A stretch of 64,000 bases of DNA from Bdellovibrionales bacterium (GTDB lineage: Bacteria; Bdellovibrionota; UBA1018; CAIMNF01): assembly GCA_018266375.1 (NCBI GenBank), contig JAFEAO010000007.1, positions 62,001-126,000 of the forward strand, written 5' to 3'. A program made the translations under genes and the position numbers. Position 1 is the stretch's first letter. Every line of letters starts with the position of its first letter. The notes under the pieces are model-generated. The model was not told the DNA's origin and ran no database searches. It saw nothing but the letters and a program-made list of their open reading frames with translations. Of the stretch, positions 44,401-53,034 are shown one piece after another.

Positions 44401-46431
44401 ATGACTCGGTTAAACTTTAAGCTCGAAGCGGAAGCCGCGGGTTCGCGCGGGCGAAGCGCCACGTTCACTACGCTTCATGGCGAAGTGAAAACGCCGATCT
44501 TCATGCCGGTGGGCACTCAAGCCACCGTTAAAAGCCAAACCGTGGAATCGCTGAAGGCCGTCGGCTCCAACATCCTGCTGGCCAATACCTACCATCTCCT
44601 GCTTCGGCCGGGACCCGAGGTCTTGAAGAGGTTCGGGGGAATCCACGCGTTCATGAACTGGGATCGCCCCGTCCTCACCGACTCCGGAGGCTTCCAGATT
44701 TTTTCGCTCCCGCACTCGCGTGAACTCAACGAGGAGGGCGCGCTGTTTTTAAGTTACGTCGATCGCAAACCGATCTTGCTCTCGCCCGAGCTCAGCATTC
44801 AAACCCAGCGCGCGATCGGCAGCGACATCATGATGGTGCTCGATCAGTGCGTGCCCTCCACCGTCGCGCACGACGAGGCCCGCGCCGCGATGGAGCTCAC
44901 CCACCGGTGGGCGCGCCGAAGCCTCATTGCCCGCGGGGACTCGCCGCAATCGATGTTCGGGATCGTGCAAGGCGCTTGCTACGAGGACTTGCGCAAAAAA
45001 AGCGCGGATACCTTGATTAACCTGCAAATCGACGGCGTCGGCTTCGATGGATTCGCGATCGGAGGGCTTGCCGTCGGTGAGAGCAAGCCTGAACGCGAAG
45101 AATTTACCGAAATCGCAGCCGCAATGCTGCCCAAACACCTGCCTCGCTACTTGATGGGCGTCGGCACGCCGATTGATATCCTGGAAGCCGTCCACCGCGG
45201 CGTCGACATGTTTGACTGCATCTTGCCGTCGCAACTCGCTCAGCGCGGTGTCGCGTTTACCTCGCGCGGTAAATTCCAGCTGCGCCGAAGCGTTTACAAA
45301 TTCTCCGAAGGCAAGCTCGATCCGGAATGCTCGTGCGCGACCTGCGCGTCGTACTCCAAGGCGTATCTGCATCACCTTAATAAAACCGAAGAATCGCTCG
45401 GCTGGCACTTGATCGCGCTTCACAATTTTACTTTTTACCACCGCCTGATGCAGGAGATCCGCACTGCGATTTTGGAAGGCAACTTCCTCGAGTACTACAA
45501 CCGCAAACGGGTTGAGCTCGTCAAATCGGACGAAGAAAACCCCTCCACTCCCGAGGCCAAACCCAAGCTCTCGCGCGCCGAAAGGAATCTGGCCATGGGC
45601 GATTATGAAGTCAACTACTCCTCTCTTGGTTTTGCGAGCATCAGGCAAAAGAGCTCGGGCGAGATCATGCATTCGGTTAATCCGCCTGAGGAGGAAGCCC
45701 GCGCGCTTTACTTGCAGCCGTCACGCTTGAACGAGCGCCGGGCGAGCGGTGCGCGCAGGCTGGTGATTTGGGACGTGGGTCTCGGTGCCGCAACCAACGC
45801 CATGGCCGTCCTGCGCGAAATCACGGATCAAACCCCCGGTCCGCAGGCGCCGGAGTGCGAGACCGAACTCGTGAGTTTTGAAATCGATCTCGTGCCTCTG
45901 ACGCTTGCGCTTAGAAATCCGGGCGCATTTACTTACCTTCGCCACGCGGCTCCTCATGCGCTTCTTGAACATCGCGAATGGTCGAGTCCTCTCCATAATT
46001 TCAAGTGGCGCTTGATCGAAGGCGATTTCCTTATCACCCACTCGTCCGCACCCAAGCCCGATATTATTTTCTACGATCCGTTCTCGCTCAACACCAATGC
46101 CACGATGTGGACCGCGCACGCGTTCGGTGCGATCCGCAAACATTGTGGCGATCACTCGACGCAGCTCATGACTTACTCGGCGTCGACCGCAGTGCGCGCG
46201 ACGCTGCTTGCGCAGGGATTTTTTGTCGGTTACGGGACCGAATCGGGCCCGAAGGCGTCGACGACGGTCGCCTTTACTCGCGGCGAGGACGCTTTAAAGC
46301 AAGGCAATTTGCTCAGTCGCGAGTGGCTTGAACGTTGGGAGCGGAGCGAATCCCGCTACCCGATCGGGCTCTGCGATGCGGATAAAGCCTCGTTCGAACG
46401 CACGATTCGGCACCATCCGCAGTTTCAATAA
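44401..46431 (+). CDS. tgt: Fusion of tRNA-guanine transglycosylase (Tgt) and MnmC-type methyltransferase
   Basis: Residues 1-375 are a complete Tgt: Asp94 in LTDSGGFQIF, nucleophile Asp272 in MFDCILPSQLAQRG, and the zinc site C310, C312, C315 with a later His. Tgt exchanges G34 for the queuine precursor in GUN-anticodon tRNAs. Residues 400-676 carry an MnmC-like SAM methyltransferase: VIWDVGLGAATNAMA, IIFYDPFSLNTN, and TYSASTAVRATLLAQGFFVGYG near the end. In E. coli MnmC this domain finishes the mnm5(s2)U34 wobble modification. At 676 residues the protein is nearly twice the usual Tgt length. The frame is continuous, so the fusion is real in this sequence. Confidence 0.9.
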   Translation: MTRLNFKLEAEAAGSRGRSATFTTLHGEVKTPIFMPVGTQATVKSQTVESLKAVGSNILLANTYHLLLRPGPEVLKRFGGIHAFMNWDRPVLTDSGGFQIFSLPHSRELNEEGALFLSYVDRKPILLSPELSIQTQRAIGSDIMMVLDQCVPSTVAHDEARAAMELTHRWARRSLIARGDSPQSMFGIVQGACYEDLRKKSADTLINLQIDGVGFDGFAIGGLAVGESKPEREEFTEIAAAMLPKHLPRYLMGVGTPIDILEAVHRGVDMFDCILPSQLAQRGVAFTSRGKFQLRRSVYKFSEGKLDPECSCATCASYSKAYLHHLNKTEESLGWHLIALHNFTFYHRLMQEIRTAILEGNFLEYYNRKRVELVKSDEENPSTPEAKPKLSRAERNLAMGDYEVNYSSLGFASIRQKSSGEIMHSVNPPEEEARALYLQPSRLNERRASGARRLVIWDVGLGAATNAMAVLREITDQTPGPQAPECETELVSFEIDLVPLTLALRNPGAFTYLRHAAPHALLEHREWSSPLHNFKWRLIEGDFLITHSSAPKPDIIFYDPFSLNTNATMWTAHAFGAIRKHCGDHSTQLMTYSASTAVRATLLAQGFFVGYGTESGPKASTTVAFTRGEDALKQGNLLSREWLERWERSESRYPIGLCDADKASFERTIRHHPQFQ

Positions 46432-46508
46432 GTTTAGTTAAACTTCGTTTTCAATACCTGACTAAATTTATTTACTTTTAACTCCACTTATGTTACTCTT
46501 GAGCCGCT

Positions 46509-48122
46509 GTGATCCGTCCGTTAGTAGGCCTATTTTTGCTGTTCTCCGCGCCGACGTTCGCTACCTGTGACGTCTATGATCTACAGCGCACTCTCGGAAC
46601 CGAGTGGGAATTCCAACCGCTCTACGCAAAGCTCTACCGCTCCGGACTTGATCTCGGCTTCGGCGAAAGCGAAATGGGATTGATCAATGAACTTGGCAAT
46701 TCCAAATTTAAAAAACTTTTTGATTTCTACGGCAAGGATGAAACCGGCCACTGGGTCCGCGGATTTGTTCCGTCCCGAATCGGAAACACAGAAGAGTTCT
46801 TGAATCTCGTCACACGTTATCCCGCGAATTTTCACGCCAAGAACGGTGGATGGCAAATTTCAGGGATGGACTCCATGGATAACGAAACGTTTTCGAAATT
46901 CCTGAAAGACGTGATGGAAGCACGAGGAAATCCGAACCCGGATCTGAAGGTGCGCAAAATCGCCTCTGCTTGGAACAGCCTGGCAGATCCGAATCCGTAC
47001 GATGCCATGATTTCCGAAGAAGCCGCCGAAGAATGGCGCGCCGGCAAGTTTAACTTATTCGAGTTTCCGATGTCAGGGAGCGTATCCAAAGGAAGCGGCG
47101 TTCTCGGTTACATGGAAAACCTTTGGGTGCGTCTCGGGTTTTTCAAAAAAGGCGATCCAAAGTTAACGATCGCCGTTAAAAAAGCGGTCGGGCACGTGCA
47201 CTGGGTTCCGAACATCAAAGGCATGGTTGAAACCGTACGCGAGAAAGTTTACGCCTCGACGATCGGCTACTGGGGCGAATATAACGATTCGGCGATCGTG
47301 AGTCGGATGAGTATCTTCGGGCAGGTCAAAAGCTTAAGCGGTGTGCAGACTTTGAACGATGCCATGATTCAAAAAGCTTACGCCTATCTGCAGGAAAAAG
47401 TTTTTGGAAATATCACCTTCTCAGTCCTGACTCGCGAATCCTTCGAGCGGATCTCGGTGACTCCGAACGGCATTTTAGTCAAGAACCGAGCGTCTGATCT
47501 AAGAACCATCGCCGACGCGAATATCCCGACCGTATTTCGAAGACTCCATCTGGCGTTAAGAGGCTCATACGGCCAAGAAACCCTGCCTGACGACGTTCCT
47601 ATTCCGATGATCGGCTTGGAGGCGCGCGGAGAGCAAAATGTTGTGGACGGGATGAACTCCCTACCCCGGAAAATAAGCGGCACCGACAAGGTAGACGTCG
47701 AGTCTCTCGCAAAATACAATACAGGTGAGCCGGCGGGCCTCATCGGTAAAACCGAAAACCTAAAAATCCGCGCAAAGGCGCTCGGTATCAATCCGAGAGT
47801 CATCGACACCTTCGATTCGATTTTAGACGCCAAACAGGGCCTGCTTTGGAGTAAAGACCAAATTCGCGCACTCGCCTTCCTTCCGATGACGGATTGGGAG
47901 ACTCATCCCCTCTTCGAGCGGAACCTCTCGATGGTTACCCCTGGCGAGAAAGAACGCCGACTTGGAACCTTTCAACAGGCTCTTTATCGTTACACTCGCC
48001 GCGTGAACGGGCTACTCAATCGCAACTTGTCAAACGAAGCGTTTGAAATGCAAGTCGAGGTAGAAATGCTTCGCTTCGTTTCCGAATCCGATCTTGAGCG
48101 TCTCTTGAAATGGCATAACTAA
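46509..48122 (+). CDS. Exported protein of unknown function
   Basis: The 537-residue product starts at a GTG and has a signal peptide (VIRPLVGLFLLFSAPTFA, translated with Met first). The mature protein is mixed alpha/beta, rich in aromatic residues, with no motif I recognise. A few short motifs (HVHWVPNIKGM, MTDWETHPLFERNLSMV) could serve as search seeds. It stands alone before the tRNA-Ser region, on the core side of the composition change. Confidence 0.72.
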   Translation: MIRPLVGLFLLFSAPTFATCDVYDLQRTLGTEWEFQPLYAKLYRSGLDLGFGESEMGLINELGNSKFKKLFDFYGKDETGHWVRGFVPSRIGNTEEFLNLVTRYPANFHAKNGGWQISGMDSMDNETFSKFLKDVMEARGNPNPDLKVRKIASAWNSLADPNPYDAMISEEAAEEWRAGKFNLFEFPMSGSVSKGSGVLGYMENLWVRLGFFKKGDPKLTIAVKKAVGHVHWVPNIKGMVETVREKVYASTIGYWGEYNDSAIVSRMSIFGQVKSLSGVQTLNDAMIQKAYAYLQEKVFGNITFSVLTRESFERISVTPNGILVKNRASDLRTIADANIPTVFRRLHLALRGSYGQETLPDDVPIPMIGLEARGEQNVVDGMNSLPRKISGTDKVDVESLAKYNTGEPAGLIGKTENLKIRAKALGINPRVIDTFDSILDAKQGLLWSKDQIRALAFLPMTDWETHPLFERNLSMVTPGEKERRLGTFQQALYRYTRRVNGLLNRNLSNEAFEMQVEVEMLRFVSESDLERLLKWHN

Positions 48123-48251
48123 AACTAAAAACGGAGTACCAGCAGAGGCATCATCCGATCCGAAGCAGTTCGAGTTCGGCTCAGGCGTGGACGTAGTAGC
48201 GGCGTGCGAAGAAAGAGCGAAACCTAATAGTAGGGAGAGGATACGAACCAT
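48030..48251 (-). CDS. Possible small exported protein
   Basis: A 73-residue ORF starts with a good signal-peptide-like sequence (MVRILSLLLGFALSSHAATT). It overlaps the 3' end of the plus-strand gene by 93 bases, and the overlapping part has no support of its own. No Shine-Dalgarno sequence is seen. Confidence 0.3.
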   Translation of the reverse strand: MVRILSLLLGFALSSHAATTSTPEPNSNCFGSDDASAGTPFLVLVMPFQETLKIGFGNEAKHFYLDLHFKRFV

Positions 48252-48330
48252 CGAAACACTTTAATATCCAGAAAAAAGAAATTCGATTTTGCCCAAGTTC
48301 GTGATACTGTTGGGTTTCGATTCAACTTAA

Positions 48331-48370
48331 GGAGGGGTGTCCGAGTGGTTGAAGGAGCACGCTTGGAAAG
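48331..48370 (+). pseudogene. Truncated tRNA-Ser copy (5' half)
   Basis: Forty bases match the 5' half of the intact tRNA-Ser at 48510 (GGTGTCCGAGTGGTTGAAGG and on to CTTGGAAAG), with one difference in the acceptor strand. After the anticodon loop the similarity fades and the 3' half, including T-arm and CCA, is missing. It looks like the remains of a duplicated or disrupted tRNA gene. Confidence 0.8.
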
Positions 48371-48509
48371 AATGTACGGTTTGAAAAGTTTTGGTTTAGA
48401 TTATTGATAAGTTTACACAAGTCCGACGGATTGGTTGACGATCCCGAGGCCCATTGGTTGATCTTTCAACCACACCGAAAAATCGGTCAGTCGATGGATA
48501 TAAAGTTAT

Positions 48510-48599
48510 GGAAGGGTGTCCGAGTGGTTGAAGGAGCACGCTTGGAAAGCGTGTAGGGTGTCAAAACCCTCGTGGGTTCGAATCCCATCCCTTCCTCCA
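48510..48599 (+). tRNA. tRNA-Ser (anticodon GGA)
   Basis: The acceptor stem is GGAAGGG/CCCTTCC, the anticodon loop TTGGAAA on a CACGC/GCGTG stem, with a long variable arm (AGGGTGTCAAAACCCT) as in serine tRNAs, a GGGTTCGAATCCC T arm, and an encoded CCA end. It is the likely target of the integrase whose gene begins 257 bases away in convergent orientation. Confidence 0.96.
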
Positions 48600-48610
48600 T
48601 TTTTAAAATC

Positions 48611-48853
48611 ATGGACTTACACGATTCAGATAAAAAATCTAAACCAGAGATTGGACGAAAAAACATTCTCGGGAAGCGCGCAGCTTCAGCCAATGACTTT
48701 AATCCACTTGAATGGTCTAAGTGGTTGTATGAAATTCGTCAGCAACTAAATATGGGAACATCCCGTGCAGAAGCGTATGAGGATTGTCACAAACACTATG
48801 AAGAGATTTTGAAAGAATCTTCCCACTCCACTTCTGCACAGGAAACTCAATAG
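48611..48853 (+). CDS. Small protein next to the integrase
   Basis: From the ATG at 48611 the product has 80 residues, is hydrophilic and charged, without signal or membrane span ([20 protein letters not shown] suggests a helix). It starts 11 bases after the tRNA CCA end and is convergent with the integrase, with 2 bases between the stops. It may be part of the element (for example an excision-related protein), but no family is recognised. Confidence 0.55.
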   Translation: MDLHDSDKKSKPEIGRKNILGKRAASANDFNPLEWSKWLYEIRQQLNMGTSRAEAYEDCHKHYEEILKESSHSTSAQETQ

Positions 48854-48855
48854 AC

Positions 48856-49995
48856 CTATTTTTTTGAACGGCCAAAGATAGATCGAATGGCCTCAACCGA
48901 CTCATCAGTTAACTCGAACCCAACATAATAGTGCTGACAAACACTCAGAGAATTCCCCAATGATTGAGATACAAGGCTCATGGAAATACCCTGGGAAATC
49001 AGATGAATTGCATAACTATGTCTGAGAGCGTGAAAAGTAAGATGTTTTTCAGGGTTATCGGGAAAGACTTTTCGGCAGTAATCCTTCACATCAATTGAAA
49101 CCAAGATTCTATTGATTGTGGCCTTTTCTTCATCCGAAGCATTGACCCAGTAGTAAAAAGCATCCAAACCCTGCGGTAATAGGAAGGCAAGTCTTGTTCT
49201 TCCCGTCTTGGTGGTGGGCTTTCGTTTCCCTTCACGATCAACTTGTCCAATCACCCGAAGGGTGTCATTTCCAGCCATGAGACTATTTTTAGTTAATCCA
49301 TAGGCTTCCCCAATTCGCAAACCGGAATAAAAACATAAAGTCATTAAAGCTTTGAGGACTGGAACATCCACAATAGCGATTACTTTTTGAAAATCGAACT
49401 CTGTCAGGTGTTGAACTCTATGATAGACCGTTTTAGCTTTGCGGATTTTTACATCTTCACGCCCGGCAAACTTCAAAAGCTGAGTTAAGCGACTTACAAG
49501 ACGACGCTGGACATTGCCTTTAACAGCATTATCAACTGCGCTTTGAATTTGTTCCCTTGTTGCAGCATAAATGGACAATGTACCAAGCACATCAATTGCT
49601 CTTTTCAATTCGTTGATGGTTGATCCTTCATTTTCCAACGTTCTATAGGAGTAAACTTTCTGCCAATAATCGTCGAGGAGCTTGTGATTTTCCTGGTTAT
49701 GAACCACCACTCGTTGGCAACGATTATCCTTTTTTAATAGGTCCTTAACTATTTCTTTAACCTGCTTCTCACAGGCTTCCATATCTTGAACTTTGTATTG
49801 ATAGGACTTATTGATGGCATGTAGTCGCTCATCAACCACATTTTTACACCGTCTAGTACCGTCTTCGTAAAGAACATCCTCATGAATAGAAAAAGTCGCA
49901 CGACCATGCTTGGGACGTTTGAATCCATATCGCACAATCGGGTAACTTCTCTTCTTTCGGCCCATGTCAGAAGATTTGTTTCGGGGACAACTCAT
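48856..49995 (-). CDS. int: Tyrosine recombinase/integrase
   Basis: The 379-residue product has the catalytic set of phage-type integrases: Arg in SGLRIGEAYGL, HALRHSY (His-x-x-Arg), and the nucleophile Tyr in VCQHYYVGFEL, in the C-terminal half; the N-terminal half has the arm-binding/SAM-like layout. The ATG at 49995 is chosen because GGAG lies 6 bases upstream. It probably integrates the element into the tRNA-Ser gene, as it lies next to the tRNA with its 3' end facing it. It has the element-type promoter motif upstream. Confidence 0.93.
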   Translation of the reverse strand: MSCPRNKSSDMGRKKRSYPIVRYGFKRPKHGRATFSIHEDVLYEDGTRRCKNVVDERLHAINKSYQYKVQDMEACEKQVKEIVKDLLKKDNRCQRVVVHNQENHKLLDDYWQKVYSYRTLENEGSTINELKRAIDVLGTLSIYAATREQIQSAVDNAVKGNVQRRLVSRLTQLLKFAGREDVKIRKAKTVYHRVQHLTEFDFQKVIAIVDVPVLKALMTLCFYSGLRIGEAYGLTKNSLMAGNDTLRVIGQVDREGKRKPTTKTGRTRLAFLLPQGLDAFYYWVNASDEEKATINRILVSIDVKDYCRKVFPDNPEKHLTFHALRHSYAIHLISQGISMSLVSQSLGNSLSVCQHYYVGFELTDESVEAIRSIFGRSKK

Positions 49996-50035
49996 AAAAC
50001 ACTCCATTCCGAATGACCTGAGCGTCATTCGTTAA

Positions 50036-50076
50036 GACGTACGGAGTGAAACGAAAAACGAAGGTACGCGAAGGTT
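50036..50076 (-). promoter_or_regulatory. Element-specific promoter-like motif, upstream of the integrase
   Basis: On the minus strand: AACCTTCGCGTACCTTCG, 15 bases, CGTACGTC. The same arrangement occurs at two other genes of the element. The second box lies 41 bases before the integrase ATG. Confidence 0.7.
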
Positions 50077-50099
50077 GCACCTCGCGTACCTAGATTGAA

Positions 50100-51455
50100 T
50101 TATGATTGTTTGTATTTATTTTGAATATTCAGCATTTCTTGCTCGTCCTTTCGCTTAATCTCGGCATAAACGTCATCGGATTCCTTAAGCAAAGCGTTCA
50201 TGCTGGCAGCACCAGACTTAGAACTCCAAGAAACATAGTCATCGCTGGTTCGATAAAATCTAGACTTTGCCGAACGACCGCATTGAACACCTAATGCCTT
50301 CATTCGTTTCGCAAAGTAAATTTTATCAAATGGTTTAAGTTCACCGTCCTTACACCATTCTGCATAATCTCTGAACACATGATCAACTTGCCCAACACCC
50401 TTATTAATTGGTCCAGAGTTAAGGTTAGTCTCTTCAAGGTATGTTTCCACAGAGTCACGATAACGAGTTCCCTCTTGAGTCATAAAGAGTTCAACTTGGA
50501 TTGAGTTGATGTATCCGTTTGGATTATGCTCATCAATTTCTTGCCACATTTTTAATGGGTCAATTGATGAAATGGCTTGCCAATCCATCATATCCAAACA
50601 CTTCAATTCAAAAAAGCGTCGCATACCAGTTTCATCTTTGATTAAAACATCCAAAGTTTTATTTGAAGTGCCTAGGAATGAAACATTTAAAGGAATCGTG
50701 TCAATCGCATTGGTATAGAGCTTTCGTGCGGAAAGTTTCTCTGCCGTAATGATATGTTTTAGCACCTCAATATCTGTTTTATTGCAGCCTTGCATTTCAT
50801 CACAGACAATAACGAAATTCCGACTTAGTCCATGATAGTGACGATCATCAGCCAACGCTTCAAGGTTAAGGTCCAGACGGTATTTGCTAATTGAAGAAAC
50901 CAATGTACTGACCGCAGTTGATTTCCCAGAGCCTTGTTTTCCAGTAAACACAATCATCATGTGTTTTTTTACAGGCAGGGCGTTCATTTTTCTTTTTACT
51001 TGCCACATCCAGTGAGCCAGCACCATTAAATCCAAATCATCGCACTTTCCGGTACAAGCTTGAATGAACTTCCTTAGCTCTGAAAAACTCTCAACTTGTG
51101 GGACAAACTTCAGAACATCGACTTTTGATTTTAGCCATTTTTGCCATGCAGCTTCGATTTTAGTATCCAAGGTAAATTCAACCACATGCTTTTTTGCATC
51201 CCGAACAAAGTCTTTCCACTGAGCCAGTATCCGATCATATTTTTTATACTCGACATCATAGTCGATAATCATCTTCTTGAGGAAATTTGAGTGCTGTTCA
51301 ATTACACCGTTCACTTTAAAAAGTGCATTAGCAGTAATTTCACAGTTTTTATTTTCTAAATACTCTCGAACCCACTCAACAATATTTTCGAGCACATGGA
51401 CTCTTTGCATGATTTGCTCACGTGAGGACAATTGAACATCGCTTACTTCAGACAT
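50100..51455 (-). CDS. SF3-type/VirE-like replication helicase
   Basis: The 451-residue protein has Walker A GKQGSGKST (172-180), a Walker B-like FVIVCDEMQG and a later LGTSNKTLDVLIKDETGMRR with the arginine-finger region, as in D5/VirE-like ATPases of small phage satellites and plasmids. The N-terminal 170 residues may bind DNA or contact the primase. It probably unwinds the element origin. It lies next to the primase gene on the same strand. Confidence 0.85.
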   Translation of the reverse strand: MSEVSDVQLSSREQIMQRVHVLENIVEWVREYLENKNCEITANALFKVNGVIEQHSNFLKKMIIDYDVEYKKYDRILAQWKDFVRDAKKHVVEFTLDTKIEAAWQKWLKSKVDVLKFVPQVESFSELRKFIQACTGKCDDLDLMVLAHWMWQVKRKMNALPVKKHMMIVFTGKQGSGKSTAVSTLVSSISKYRLDLNLEALADDRHYHGLSRNFVIVCDEMQGCNKTDIEVLKHIITAEKLSARKLYTNAIDTIPLNVSFLGTSNKTLDVLIKDETGMRRFFELKCLDMMDWQAISSIDPLKMWQEIDEHNPNGYINSIQVELFMTQEGTRYRDSVETYLEETNLNSGPINKGVGQVDHVFRDYAEWCKDGELKPFDKIYFAKRMKALGVQCGRSAKSRFYRTSDDYVSWSSKSGAASMNALLKESDDVYAEIKRKDEQEMLNIQNKYKQS

Positions 51456-51494
51456 AATTTACATCCTTCTGGAGACCATAACGATCTCCAGAAG

Positions 51495-51535
51495 GACATA
51501 CGGGCAAGATAAGAAATCGAAGGTAAACGAAGGTT
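51495..51535 (-). promoter_or_regulatory. Element-specific promoter-like motif, upstream of the helicase
   Basis: On the minus strand: AACCTTCGTTTACCTTCG, 15 bases, CGTATGTC, 40 bases before the helicase ATG. It overlaps the primase stop codon region. Confidence 0.7.
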
Positions 51536-52302
51536 TATTTGTTTTTCATGATTTCGAGTTCAAAATCTTCAATTGTTCCAAGCCTGTTCTTGAGCCAATC
51601 GACTACATCCTCGGAAGTACCAAGCCCGGGTAACTGAACAACTCTTACATTCGCGATGTTCGTGAGACTTTCATAAATCACCTGAGCAAAGTTAAGTCCT
51701 GGCTCATCATTATCAGGTAGGATGATGACTTCTTTTCCCTTTAGATAGGAAATATAGTGACTCTTCCATCCATTCGAGCCCCCAACAAACGTGGTAGTTC
51801 TATACCCCCAATCAGTTAAATATTCGGCACACTTTTCACCCTCTACAATAATTATTGGATCATGAGAGTGAGACCAGTCCTTATAGCGATATGGAAGTAA
51901 AAGCTCTTTTGTGCCACCAGGACTCCATTGACCCAAATTATTTACTACAGACTGATAGAAACTTTTGTTTCCTTCGTCATCTTCTAAGCGAACCACTTTT
52001 AATCTTTGATGACCAGATAGATTGCAATAGAAGTATTCAGCGACCTTTTTCATTGTTGCTGAGGATGATTTGTCTTTTGAGCTACCTAAATTTTTAGGAT
52101 GTGAATACCTAAACTCTTGGGCAATCATTCTTAAAAAATGCGAATAGCTTCCTGCACCACATCCCGCAAAACATTTCCAAAATCCAGTTTCGATATTCGC
52201 CGAAAAACTTGGGTTTCGATCAGAGTGAAAAGGACAAAAAGCACTAATTTCTGGGTGCCTCGCTCTTTTAACCTGCAAAAACGACTCAAAATCATAGCTC
52301 AT
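51535..52302 (-). CDS. DNA primase with CHC2 zinc finger and TOPRIM domain
   Basis: The 255-residue protein has a zinc finger of CHC2 type (C23, H26, C44, C48 in CPFHSDRN...WKCFAGCGA) and a TOPRIM domain (IIIVEGEKCAEYL, then VIILPDNDEPG). It would make the RNA primers for element replication together with the helicase. It is shorter than cellular DnaG and lacks a helicase-binding domain. GGAGG precedes the ATG. A hairpin lies just upstream. Confidence 0.9.
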   Translation of the reverse strand: MSYDFESFLQVKRARHPEISAFCPFHSDRNPSFSANIETGFWKCFAGCGAGSYSHFLRMIAQEFRYSHPKNLGSSKDKSSSATMKKVAEYFYCNLSGHQRLKVVRLEDDEGNKSFYQSVVNNLGQWSPGGTKELLLPYRYKDWSHSHDPIIIVEGEKCAEYLTDWGYRTTTFVGGSNGWKSHYISYLKGKEVIILPDNDEPGLNFAQVIYESLTNIANVRVVQLPGLGTSEDVVDWLKNRLGTIEDFELEIMKNK

Positions 52303-52328
52303 AAATGGACCTCCATTTAGAAATAGAA

Positions 52329-52360
52329 ATGGCCCCTAGAGCGCAAACCCCAGGGGCCAT
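52329..52360 (-). terminator. Hairpin between the HTH-like gene and the primase
   Basis: ATGGCCCCT (52329-52337) and AGGGGCCAT (52352-52360), a perfect 9-bp stem, followed on the minus strand by a T-rich tail. It may end or attenuate transcription before the primase gene, which has no element-type motif of its own. Confidence 0.7.
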
Positions 52361-52373
52361 ATTTATGAACTAT

Positions 52374-52826
52374 TTAAGAGACAATGTGTTCTCGTAAGGG
52401 TTCCTTACTTTCAGCATCACTCCAAGTCGGAACGGTCATTTTATATTTTAGCTCACCTGAACCAATTAGTGAGTCATAGACTGACTGAGCTACACTTTGA
52501 GTGACCCCAAGGCGTTGTGCTGCCTTTTTAATGCCAATGAATGGAAATTTTCGATAGATCAATTTTAACCGATTTCTCAAATATAAAGAGTGCAATCGTT
52601 TTTGATCGGAATTTGAATTCGATTCATTGAACACAGTATCTGCAGACAGAGCATTTTTAACAAAGTCATCTGAGACAGCGATTTTTTCACTGATTTCAGA
52701 CACCTTGAGTCCCGAGCTTAGTAGAAATTCAACCATACTCGCAGGAGTGACAATCTCTCCAGAAGGCGGTTGTTCCTGTGACTTTGTTTGAGTCTCAAGT
52801 TCATTCTTATTATTTTCGTTATTCAT
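52374..52826 (-). CDS. Small protein with a possible helix-turn-helix
   Basis: The 150-residue protein has a low-complexity, charged N terminus (NNENNKNELETQ) and two helical segments; RLGVTQSVAQSVYDSLIGSG resembles an HTH. It may regulate or help start replication of the element. It has the element-type motif 67 bases upstream. No family is recognised. Confidence 0.6.
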   Translation of the reverse strand: MNNENNKNELETQTKSQEQPPSGEIVTPASMVEFLLSSGLKVSEISEKIAVSDDFVKNALSADTVFNESNSNSDQKRLHSLYLRNRLKLIYRKFPFIGIKKAAQRLGVTQSVAQSVYDSLIGSGELKYKMTVPTWSDAESKEPLREHIVS

Positions 52827-52892
52827 GCGGTTTACCTCACAGAAGCCAATTACCGACTGCGAAATTGCAGTTTGGGGTCAGCTTTCTAATGG

Positions 52893-52933
52893 GATGTACG
52901 CAGGTGTTTCGATTTCGAAGGTAAACGAAGGTT
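52893..52933 (-). promoter_or_regulatory. Element-specific promoter-like motif, upstream of the HTH-like gene
   Basis: On the minus strand: AACCTTCGTTTACCTTCG, 15 bases, CGTACATC, 67 bases before the ATG. Confidence 0.7.
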
Positions 52934-52979
52934 TAAGGGGCGGTGTATTTTGAAGATTAGTTAAATTTACCCGTCACAT

Positions 52980-53018
52980 CTGTCATCTGTCATAATGACG
53001 GAATGACAGAGATGACAG
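52980..53018. repeat. Imperfect inverted repeat of TGTCAT units
   Basis: CTGTCATCTGTCAT (52980-52993) faces ATGACAGAGATGACAG (53003-53018), complementary apart from a 2-base bulge; each arm is itself a tandem of TGTCAT. It lies between two minus-strand genes. It may be a terminator of the sigma-like gene, a protein-binding site or part of the element origin. Confidence 0.6.
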
Positions 53019-53034
53019 CGATATTCACTTAAAC

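Noticed and set aside
48461-48509. Promoter of tRNA-Ser from TATAAA at 48499-48504
   Set aside because: It would place the start of transcription at the first tRNA base, leaving no leader for normal processing; the evidence is too weak.
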